This document shows positions 9,054-17,502 of a DNA stretch of 64,000 nt, one piece after another. How positions within the stretch are numbered: the first letter of the stretch is position 1; the number at the start of each line of letters is the position of its first letter. The notes under the pieces are model-generated. The model had not been told where the DNA came from, made no database searches, and saw nothing but the letters and a program-made list of their open reading frames with translations. The stretch covers positions 1,054,001-1,118,000 of the forward strand of contig CAWJGC010000004.1 of assembly GCA_963842355.1 (NCBI GenBank). The letters are read 5' to 3'. This stretch comes from JASHPR01 sp963842355 (GTDB taxonomy: Bacteria > Actinomycetota > Actinomycetes > Streptosporangiales > Streptosporangiaceae). The translations under genes and the position numbers were made by a program.

Positions 9054-9448
9054 CGCAGGTTCACCTGGCCGTACGGATCGCCTGCCTGGGCAGAGACGGG
9101 AATCTCCGGCCGGCCCTCGCTCGCGGACGGTGGGACGGGAAGCATGAGGTCGAACCTACTGCCAGCCCCCGGCCTGTTCCGAACCCGGACCTCTCCGCCG
9201 TACCTGCGGGCAATCGCACGGACCAGTGTCAGGCCCAGCCCGGTGCCCCGGCGCCCGCCGGCCGAAGGTCCGGTGCTGAACCCCGCGAGCTGGTCGACCC
9301 AGCGGGGCCAGACATGCCATCGCTCGCCGGGCCGCAGGTCGGCGAGCCCGTCAGCCAGCGCCGCGCCCGCAGCCAGCCGGAGGCGGGCGGTGCCGCGACC
9401 CCGCCATCCGGCCGCGACGGCGCTAGGACGCGAGCTGGTATCCCGCAC
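9050..9448 (-). pseudogene. Sensor histidine kinase remnant (G2 box only)
   Basis: About 130 codons remain. The C-terminal part has a clear kinase G2 box and lid (RRGTGLGLTLVRAIARRYGG, then EVRVRNRPGAGSRFDLMLP). A short Arg-Leu-rich stretch (TARLRLAAGAALADGLADL) resembling the first helix of a kinase precedes it. The second membrane helix, HAMP, phosphoacceptor His, N box and G1 box are absent. It looks like an internal deletion joining the two ends of a kinase. It lies directly behind the response regulator, overlapping it by 26 bp, as cognate kinases usually do. Confidence 0.65.
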
Positions 9449-10065
9449 CGCGCACCGTCCTGATCAGCTCGAACCCGAGTTTCGACCGGAGCCGCCGGAT
9501 GCAGACGTCCACCACGTTGGAACCGGGGTCGAAATCCATGCCCCACACCGTGGCCAGCAGGCGCTCTTTGGCCACGGCCTGGCCCGCATTCTCCATGAGC
9601 TCCCGGAGCAGCAGGAACTCCAGCCGGGTGAGCGGCAACCGGGCCGTGCCCGATGTCGGCCTGCAGCCTGCCGGTGTCGAGGACGACGTCGGCGGTGCGC
9701 ATGATCTCGCTCCGGGGATGACCGTCACCGCGCAGCTGGACCCGCACCCGGGCCACCAGCTCATCCAGCGAGAACGGCTTGGTCAGGTAGTCGTGCGCGC
9801 CCAGCTCCAGGCAGCGCACCTTCGAGGTGACGTCGGCCAGGCAGGACAGCACCAGGACCGCCTGCTCGGGGCGTCGCGCAGCAGCCGGGTCAAGCAACGT
9901 GTGGCCGTCGGGCTCCGGCATGACCAGGTCCATGATCACCAAGCTGTAGTCGCCGGTGCGGGCCAGGTCTAGCCCGGCAGACCCGTCGTTTGCGAAATCG
10001 ATTGCGTATCCCGCCGCGTCCAGAGCGCGGATCATGAAATCAACGATCATGGGCTCGTCATCCAC
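9423..10065 (-). CDS. OmpR-type response regulator (frameshifted)
   Basis: The receiver domain starts near VVDDEPMIVDFMIRALDAAG, has the phosphoacceptor in LVIMDLVMPEPDG and the conserved Lys in DYLTKPFSLDELVARV. The winged-helix domain (LTRLEFLLLRELMENAGQAV, then VVDVCIRRLRSKLG and IRTVRGAGYQL) lies in another frame; the join is a single-base indel near 9650. The only start in frame is a GTG at 10065, inside the receiver, so the first ~8 residues (IPRILV) also lack a start, suggesting further damage or misassembly. It probably paired with the truncated kinase next to it and may have controlled the oxidase cluster. Confidence 0.75.
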
Positions 10066-10089
10066 GACCAGTATGCGCGGGATGCGCGT

Positions 10090-10544
10090 TTGTCGGCGTG
10101 AGCAGGAAGTTTATCGGTGATCACTGAGAGCACTTCACTTCCAGAGCGGCCTAATGAGCCAGCGCAGGTCAGCCCGCCTGCCGGAGCGACGCGGCGGCGC
10201 TCAGCACACAACGATGTACTCCGCCGGCCGCCGAGGTCAAGGCGTTAGCGTCCAAGACAAACGGTTGCAACCCCCGGGAGGCCCGAACCGCCGCCGCTGC
10301 CGGTGACCGTGCGCCGGGGGGAGCAGCGTGGCCCCGCCCGGCAGCAGACCACCCTTCCCGAGCCGACGGCCGGCCTGCAGTACGTCCCGAAATGACAATT
10401 TCGTCATTGAGGGCACGCCATGTTGCCGGTGCTGGTTTCCCGGGAGCACGATCGGGATCAGTAAGTGGGTTTCCGGTCCGCGGCCCTACGCCAGGCGTGG
10501 CCGACGGGCAGTGTTGCTTGTCGCGAAGAAGCGAGGTGCGTTTG
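10090..10544. promoter_or_regulatory. Divergent control region of the oxidase cluster
   Basis: This 450-bp gap separates the minus-strand regulator operon from the plus-strand cox genes and must hold promoters for both. The most structured site is at 10388-10408, where two palindromes overlap: CGAAAT-gaca-ATTTCG and AATGAC-aatttc-GTCATT. It is AT-rich against a GC-rich background, as expected of an operator or promoter. No gene is visible in the rest. Confidence 0.45.
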
Positions 10545-11247
10545 GTGTCTGTGCCTGCCCGGGCCGTGACCCTGCTCGTGGCGTTCGCCGCGGTGGTCGC
10601 GGGCGCGCTGTTCATCGTCTTCCACTACCTGGGCAGCGGCCCGCCGGTGGTGGACTACACCTCCATGGCGCACGACGGCCAGGTCAACGTCATGCTGCAG
10701 GAAGATCCGCAGAACAACTCCTCGACCAAGCCGGACTGGGTCAGCTACTTCGTGCAAGACCCGGCGACCCGCCGTGGGTGCACACCACTTTGTTCAAGGT
10801 GCCCGCGGACACCAGGGTGAACATGACGATCCTCGGGTACGACGGGTGCACTCCGCTGCGCAACAACTACTTCAGCCAGGTCCAGGGCACCATCGGCGGC
10901 ACGGTGACCGTCCAGCAGTTCAAGGACACCGGCCAGCCGCTCGGGGGGGTCAGCACCAAGTCGGTCATCAACTCGTGGGCGCACTGCGCGGTCGGGCACA
11001 CGTTTGCCATCCCCGATCTGCACCTGTTCGTGCCGGTAGCGTCGCCGAACGCCTCGGCGAGCCTGTGCGGCGTGTCGCCGTGCACGTCCGGCCCGTACAG
11101 CCTGGAGAAATTCAGCTTCAGGACACCCAGCCAGGGGGCCGTGTACCGGTGGCAGTGCTTCGTCCCGTGCGGCGGCGGATTCCTCGACGGTAACGGCGGT
11201 CCCATGCAGACTCTGGGTACATGATGGGCGAGATGGTGGTGGCATGA
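10545..11247 (+). CDS. Cupredoxin-like membrane-anchored protein (two frameshifts)
   Basis: The GTG start at 10545 follows AAGCGAGG. One N-terminal helix (AVTLLVAFAAVVAGALFIVF) anchors a domain containing NSWAHCAVGHTFAIPDLHLF and the Cys pair in YRWQCFVPCGGGFLDGNGG, followed by a Met-rich end, which resembles a cupredoxin copper site. Two one-base losses, near 10772 (short C run) and near 11216 (short G run), must be repaired to read through. The repaired stop overlaps the ctaC ATG (ATGA at 11244-11247). It could deliver electrons to the oxidase, but the family is not certain. Confidence 0.6.
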
Positions 11248-12241
11248 TGGCCGACTCGCAGGCCGCGGCGACGGCCGGCCGGGCCGAGCCGCGGCACTGG
11301 TTGCGGATCTTCCTGATCTGGATCGTCCTGTCCCTGGCCGCCGACCTGATCATCTGGTTCGTGTGGTACCCGCACCTGCCGCCCGGCCGCATGAGCGACG
11401 CGGCCGAGCGGCCAGCAGTTCGACATCGCGGTGCTCGCGCTGACCGCCGCCCCGGTCATGCTGCTCGTGTTCATCTACTTCGGCTACGCGCTCGTACGTG
11501 GCGGGACCGGCCGGGAGACGACGGCGACGGCGAGCCCATCCACGGGCACACCGGGATCCAGGTCGGCTGGATCCTCGCCACCTCGGCGATCGTGCTGTGG
11601 GCGTTCGCGTTCGGCACGTATCAGCTGGTCCAGCCGGGCGGCGCGGGCGGGGGCGAGGGGCCGGCGCCGATCTGGCAGCTCAGCGGGACGCGACCGCGTC
11701 CTGGACGCCGAACTCGAACGACATGCTCCAGATCCAGGTGATCGGGCAGCAGTGGCAGTTGACCTACCGGTACCCGCAGTTCGGCGGGATGGAGTCCACG
11801 ACGCTGGACCTGCCGCTGAACATGCCGGTGGAGTTCCACGTGACCTCACTGGATGTCGTCCACAGCTTCTGGGCCTACAAGCTCGGGGTGAAGGCGGACG
11901 CCAACCCCGGCGTGGACAACGTCGCCTACACCAAGGCGCAGCAGCTCGGCGTCTTCAAGGTGCGCTGCAACGAGCTGTGCGGCATCTGGCACGGCGCGAT
12001 GTACAACTCCGGCGAGGTGCTGACCCCGGCCGCCTTCAACACCTGGGCGTCCGCGGTGCAGAACAAGGAGCAGAAGGACGGACTGATCGCCAGCCTGCCG
12101 GGCTACGCCCTCACGTACGACCCCACCGTGATCCCCCAGCTCGGCCAGGACCTGGTCAAGGTCGCGGGCATCACCGGGGCCAACGGCTACTACTACTCGG
12201 GCCCCCAGTCGGGCACTGCTGGTCCTCCGGTGTCGCCGTGA
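11244..12241 (+). CDS. ctaC: Cytochrome c oxidase subunit II (three frameshifts)
   Basis: Two membrane helices (WLRIFLIWIVLSLAADLIIW and the segment QVGWILATSAIVLWAFAFGT) precede the CuA domain. All CuA ligands are visible: the His in DVVHSFWAYKLGVKADA and the Cys-Glu-Cys-His-Met set in RCNELCGIWHGAM. Repairs are needed near 11410 (extra base before GQQFDIAVL), 11519 (lost G in REDDGDGEP) and 11690 (before AQRDATASW). After the last one the frame is open for over 180 codons, so the catalytic half is intact. It transfers electrons from cytochrome c or a cupredoxin to subunit I. Confidence 0.85.
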
Positions 12242-12309
12242 TGCCGCTGCCGCCGGGGCGGCGGCTCACACCGACAGCCGTTTCGATGATTCCGTGAAGA
12301 GGTGACTGG

Positions 12310-14277
12310 ATGGCCATCGAGATCGAGCCGGGCGCGGCGAGGTTCCAGCCCGTCGAAGGAGGCCCGGGGACGGCCCGGCCCTGGTGGATGAAGCCGGCCT
12401 TCCACACGGGCATCATCGGGGCGATCGCGCGGCTACTTCCTCGGCCACTGGCTCGGCAACTTCCTGTCCAGCCGCTACCCGCAGAACGCCCTCTCCGACA
12501 CCAACGACGTCCCCATCGTGCTCGGCTACGCGTTCGCGACCGTCGGCTGGCTCGCCGGACTCGGGGTGTTCAACGACCTGGGCCGGATGATTCTCGGCAA
12601 GCCGATGCGGGACATCGAGCACGCCCCTCCGGGCGGGCTGGCCAAGTACTTCCGGTTCACCCTGGACCACAAGGTCGTGGGCATCCAGTACCTGTTCGGG
12701 ATGATCGGCTACTTCCTGACCGGCGGCCTGTTCGCGATGGCGATCAGGACCGAGCTGCTGTCGCCCAGCTACCACATCATGGGGCCCAACGAGTACCTGA
12801 TGGTGGTAGGCGAGCACGGCACGATGATGATGATGATGATGTCGTCGGTCATCCTCGGGCCGTTCGGGCAGTACTTCGCGCCGCTGCTGATCGGGTCGAA
12901 GCGGATGGCGTTCCCCCGGCTGGAGGCACTCGGGTTCTGGCTCACCCCGGCGGCCTACGTGATCCTGCTGTCCGGCGTGCTGTTCGGCGGGTTCCCTACC
13001 GGCTGGACCGGGTACGAGCCGCTGGCCACGCAGGCGAAGCAGGGCATGGACGCGTACTTCTTCGCGTTCGCCCTGATGGGCATCTCGATGATCCTGGCCG
13101 GCTTCAACATCATCGTGACGATCATCAACTACCGGGCGCCCGGCATGCGCTGGGGCCGGCTGCCGATGTTCATCTGGTCGATGTTCACCGTTTCGTTCCT
13201 CCAGGTGCTCGCGGTGCCCGTGCTGGTCGGCGCGTGCTTCATGGCGCTGTCCGACCGGACCTTCCAGACCGCGTTCTTCACCAACCAGCTCGGGGGCAGC
13301 AGCTACCTGTACGAGAACCTGTTCTGGTTCTTCGGCCACCCGGAGGTGTACATCCTCGCGCTGCCGGGCTTCGGCGTCGATCTCGGAGATCATCCCTATG
13401 TTCTGCCGCAAGCCGCTGTTCGGCTACCGCATTGCTGCGGCCGGGATGATCGGGGTCGGCGATACTCAGCTTCTTCGTCTGGCAGCATCACCTGTTCGAC
13501 AGCGGGATCAACCCGGACATGCGGCCGGTGTTCATGCTGACCACCGAGCTGATCTCGATCCCGACCGGGTTCATCTTCCTGGTGGGGATGGGCACCTTCT
13601 GGAAGGCGAAGATCAGGTTCACCATCCCGATGCTGTTCGCGCTGGCGTTCTACTTCAACTTCCTGATCGGCGGCATATCCGGGGTGTTCCTGTCGGACGT
13701 GCCCGCCGACATCACCGAGCACGGCAGCTTCTTCGTGATGGCGCACTTCCACTACACGATCATGGGCGGCCTGATCTTCGCGTTCATGGCCGGCGTCTAC
13801 TACTGGCTGCCGAAGATGACGGGGATCAAGCTGAACGAGAAACTCGGCAAGCTGCACTTCTGGACCATGTTCATCTTCTTCAACGCGACGTTCATGCCGC
13901 TGTTCGCGCTCGGCATGCTGGGAATGCCGCGGCGGGTGTACACCTATGCCCGCAACCTGGAGACGCTCAACGACTGGGTGTCGATTTCCGCGTTCCTGCT
14001 GGGCGGGTCGATGCTGATCTTCCTGATCAACGTGGTGTGGTCGACGCTGTTCTGGCGGGAGAGGGAGACCGGGAACCCATGGCGGTCCCGGAGCCTGGAG
14101 TGGCAGGTCTCCTCCCCGCCGCCCCCGGAGAACTTCGAGCACGTGCCGGTGATCCTCTCGGGGCCGTACGACTACGGCGTGAAGGACGCGCTGCCCGTGG
14201 CCGACCTGAACCCGCCCGTGGGCGTGATCGGCGCCGCGTACGCCTCGTCGGGGCCTAGCGCAGGAGTGGGGGCGTAG
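12310..14277 (+). CDS. ctaD: Divergent cytochrome c oxidase subunit I (three frameshifts)
   Basis: The repaired protein is about 655 residues. Heme a and a3 ligands are present in VGEHGTMMMM and FVMAHFHYTIMGG, CuB ligands in FFGHPEVYILALPGFG and WQHHLFDSG, and the His-Tyr crosslink pair is kept. The D-channel Asp of the family motif IGAPDMAFPR is Arg here (IGSKRMAFPR), and the K-channel Lys of PTGIK is Ile (PTGFIF). Indels lie near 12430 (extra C before GYFLGHW), 13393 (extra G before SEIIPMF) and 13462 (extra G before ILSFFVW). The N-terminus has an extra hydrophobic unit before the conserved core. Three nucleotides separate it from ctaE. Confidence 0.85.
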
Positions 14278-14279
14278 CC

Positions 14280-14946
14280 ATGGCCGAGGCACTCCGCCGG
14301 CGCAGGAGGCCGCCGAGCGGGCCGCCGAAGAGGCGGGCTTCTACCACGAGTCGGCGCTGAACGCGGCGTGGACGGGTTCGCGGCTGGCCCTGGGCGGGCT
14401 GTCGTTCGTGTTCGGCGCCTTCGCGTTCACCTACTTCTACCTGCGTTCGATCGAACTCGGAGGGCCGGTGGCACGGCTCCGGGTACCTCCCGCCGAACCG
14501 TGTCCTGGGCGCGGTCATCATGCTCGCCGTGCTGGTCAGCGCGGGGGTGCAGTACGCGGGACTGCAGCGGATCAAGGCCGGTAACAAGAGGCGTGGCAGG
14601 GCAGTGGCCTGGTGGCGCTGGTGCTCGGGGTCGGCGCGGTCACGCTGCAGATTCTCGAGTTGCTGTACCTGCCCTTCTTGCCGGGCAGCGCGGGCTACTC
14701 CAGCGTCTTCTCGGGCGCTACCCGGTGTTCCTCGTCGTGGTGTTCGCGGCGATGATCTGGCTGGAGACGCTGCTGGCCAGGTCGCGGTTGATCCCGGCGA
14801 TATCCTTCGTGGAGCAGCCGCCGACCTACGCGGAGGCGTTCGCCGTGCAGCGTTTCCAGGCGTCGCTGAGTGCGTTCACCGCCGTCTGGAACTACCTGGC
14901 CGCGATCGCGATGGTGTTCTGGGTCTTGTTCTACGTGGTGGCTTGA
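14280..14946 (+). CDS. ctaE: Cytochrome c oxidase subunit III-like protein (several frameshifts)
   Basis: Segments recoverable in order are QEAAERAAEEAGFYHESALN, a helix LGGLSFVFGAFAFTYFYLRS, then WHGSGYLPPNRVLGAVIMLA, LVALVLGVGAVTLQILELLY, YPVFLVVVFAAMIWLETLLA and a final helix NYLAAIAMVFWVLFYVVA. Helix count and spacing suit a subunit III. At least four single-base indels separate these pieces, one of them a lost C directly after the start (CTCCGCC). The ATG at 14280 follows the ctaD stop by two bases. Confidence 0.7.
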
Positions 14947-14965
14947 CCGTAAGGCCCCATGCCCC

Positions 14966-15807
14966 ATGACCATGGTCGCCTCGACTGGTCGCCAGTCCAC
15001 GCTCGTGACTGTCACCGGCTGCGCCGTGGTGGCGGTCGGGCGCCTGCGCGGACCTGGCGGCCGCCGGACCCCGGCGTCAGGGACGCGGGCTCCCGGCGGC
15101 CGCGGTGATCCAGGCGGCCGTCTTCTTCCTGGGCGTGCTGGCGGTGCTCGTGGCGCTGGTCTCGCCGGTCGCCTACTGGGCTGGCCTATATCTGGGTGCG
15201 GTCGATGCAGGATGTGCTCCTCGCGCTGGCGGCGCCGGCCCTGATCGTGCTGGGTGCTCCCTGGCTCGTGCTGGCGCGCGGCGTCGGGCTCAGGCGGGGG
15301 CCGGACTGCGGACCGGTGCCGGGGAGCCCCGGCCGCCCGGCCGGTGCCGTCCGGCCCGGCCGCGCCGCGGGCACGCGCTGGCGGGTGCGGCGGTCCTGGC
15401 CGGTCGCGGTGACGGTCGCGTTCAACGTGACCTGGCTGGGGTTGGCACGTTCCTGTCCTTTACGACCTGCGCCGCCATCGCTGGGTGCGGTACGTCCAGG
15501 GGTCACTGCTATCTCGGGGTGGGGGTCCTGTTCTGGCTGCAGCTCATCGGGTCGGGCGGCTGCGTCCGGCGGCCGCGCCGATGCGGCGGCTGGCGCTCGC
15601 TCGTTGGCACGCAGCGCCGACACGGTGCTCGCCATGGGCTGGTCTTCGGTTCCGGCTGCTGTACCCGGCCTACCGACGGGCGGGCACAATTCGTTGAGCG
15701 TGATGCGGACCAGCAGGTCGGCGGAGGGGTGCTGTGGATGCGCTGCTGCCGCCGCTGATCATCGCCACGGTGGCGCTGCCGTGGGCTGGATGGTGCACGA
15801 TATCTGA
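14966..15807 (+). pseudogene. ctaG: Third CtaG-family gene, heavily frameshifted
   Basis: Family segments are spread over all three frames: VIQAAVFFLGVLAVLVALVS, SPVAYWA, MQDVLLALAAPALIVLGAPW, VAVTVAFNVTWLGL, GVGVLFWLQLIGSGG and QQVGGGVLWM, ending near LPPLIIATVAL and GWMVHDI. The order matches the intact copies (compare LMFAAPTLIVAGAPW and GAGILWVC), but the sequence is much more divergent than copies 1 and 2 are from each other. At least five indels are needed, so it is either a decayed gene or a badly read one. The exact 3' end is uncertain. Confidence 0.65.
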
Positions 15808-15976
15808 CGAGCTTTCCCGCGAGGGACCGCGACGGGCCAGGCGCGACCGGAAGCCTCCGGCTGGCGGATGCTGGCCAGCTCCGGGCGTGCCCGGCCGGGT
15901 AGCGCTGGCTGGCCGAGTCGGCCCGGCTTCCGGTGGCCGACGATCTGCAATTTGCGAGATTGCGAGGAGGCTGGAC

Positions 15977-16413
15977 GTGGCTCTGGGTGGAATGGTCCTG
16001 GCCTCGGTGCCTGTCAACGCCGAGGGCGGCGCCTACCTGACGTTCGCGTTCCCGATCATCCTCTTCTGCGTCATAGCGTCGGTCCTGTACGTGTGCTGTT
16101 CGGCCGATGCTCTTGGGTCCTGTCCGCGGCGCGCGCTCGCTGGCCGGGCCGTCCAGTCCCGAGGCGGCGCACGCGCGGCGGTGGCTTCCGGGCTGCCCAC
16201 GGCGGCGGGCGGTCCGTGACCCGGCGAGCGGGTGGTCGGTGTCGGCCGCTACCAGCGAGCCGGTAACGTACCAGGCTGCTGCCGGGCCCGGCGGCCCGGC
16301 GCCGGCCGGCGCCCGCCGAAGGCGCCACGCCCGCCGAAGGCACGGCACCGACCGAAGGCACGGCACCGACCGAAGGCACGACACCGGCCGAAGGCACGGA
16401 GGCCAGCGAGTGA
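15977..16413 (+). CDS. Small membrane protein with Gly-Thr-Pro-Glu repeat tail (frameshifted)
   Basis: GTG at 15977 follows GAGGAGG by six bases. The N-terminus reads VPVNAEGGAYLTFAFPIILF and continues as one membrane helix, as in small proteins often encoded between cox genes in actinobacteria. The C-terminus, in another frame, is a repeat of EGTAPT (18-bp units at 16340-16405) ending EGTEASE. At least one indel lies between about 16095 and 16300. The stop overlaps the ctaB GTG (GTGA at 16410-16413). Confidence 0.5.
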
Positions 16414-17368
16414 CAGGAGCCGCGGGCACGCTGCCCGGGCATGGGACCGGCGGCTACGTCGCCGGACGCCGGGTTCGGCGCGGCTGGTGGCCAGGTCGCT
16501 GTTCGCCCTGACCAAGCCGCGGATCATCGAACTGCTGCTGGTGACGACGCTCCCGACGATGCTGCTGGCGCGGCGGGGGGTGCCGTCGCCCTGGCTCATG
16601 GTGGCGACGCTGACCGGCGGGGCCCTGGCCGCGGCCAGCGCGAACACGCTGAACTGCTTCATCGACCGGGACATCGACGCGGTGATGCGGCGCACCTCGC
16701 GGCGCCCGCTGGCGGCCACGGGGCCGAAGGCGGTGATCAGGCCGGCCGAGGCGCTGGTGTCCGGCATCGTGCTGGGAGCAGCGTCCACCGTGCTGCTGGG
16801 CCTGCTCGTGAACTGGCTGGCCGCGGCGCTGGCCGACGGGGCGATCCTGTTCTACGTCTTCGTCTACACGCTCGGGCTCAAGCGCCGGACCGCGTCCAAC
16901 ATCGTGATCGGCGGGGCGGCCGGGTGCTTCCCCGTGCTGGTGGGGTGGGCGGCGGTGACCGGGCGGGTGAGCCTGGCCGCCGTGGTGCTGTTCTCGGTCA
17001 TCTTCTTCTGGACCCCGCCGCATTTCTGGGCGCTCGCGATGAAGTTCCGCGACGACTACGCGGCGGCGGGCGTGCCGATGCTGCCGGTGGTGGCGCCCGC
17101 GGCCGTGGTGGCGCGGAAGATCGTGTTCTACTCCTACGCGATGGTGGCGGCCACGCTGGCGCTGGTCCCGTACGCGGGCTGGCTGTACGGCTGCTGCGCG
17201 GCCGGGCTCGGCGCGTGGTTCCTGGCCGAGGCGCACCGGCTGCGGGCGCGGGTCGCCGTCGGCGACTCCCGGGCCCCGATGCGGCTGTTCCACCAGTCGA
17301 TCGCCTACCTGAGCCTGCTGTTCGCCGCGGTCGCCGTGACCGCCCTGCTGCCCTGGGGCCGCTGGTAG
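16410..17368 (+). CDS. ctaB: Protoheme IX farnesyltransferase (heme O synthase; one frameshift)
   Basis: A UbiA-family polytopic prenyltransferase that makes heme O for heme-copper oxidases. From 16485 the frame is intact: SLFALTKPRIIELLLVTTLP, the first Asp-rich motif NCFIDRDIDAVMRRT, LGLKRRTASNIVIGGAAGC and the family segment FFWTPPHFWALAMKFRDDY. The likely GTG start at 16410 reads MTGAAGTLPGHGTGG in a different frame; one base is lost near 16484. It is the last gene of the cluster and is followed by a hairpin. Confidence 0.88.
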
Positions 17369-17420
17369 CGGACGTCGGCCCGGGAAACCGGTCACCGCAC
17401 GGCACAACCTTTGGCCGCCG

Positions 17421-17450
17421 ATACGGCTCTGTAATCAGCGAGAGCCGTAT
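17421..17450 (+). terminator. Hairpin after ctaB
   Basis: ATACGGCTCT (17421-17430) and AGAGCCGTAT (17441-17450) form a perfect 10-bp stem with a 10-nt loop 53 bp after the ctaB stop. It probably ends the cox operon. Confidence 0.6.
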
Positions 17451-17502
17451 GCTCAGAAGGCACAGCGGGATTCGGGGGGCCGGGTAACCGCCGGAGGTGG
17501 CA

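Noticed and set aside
10545..16485. Programmed ribosomal frameshifting as the cause of the cox frame changes
   Set aside because: Shifts go in both directions, occur at many unrelated positions and lack slippery heptamers with downstream structures; error or decay explains them better.
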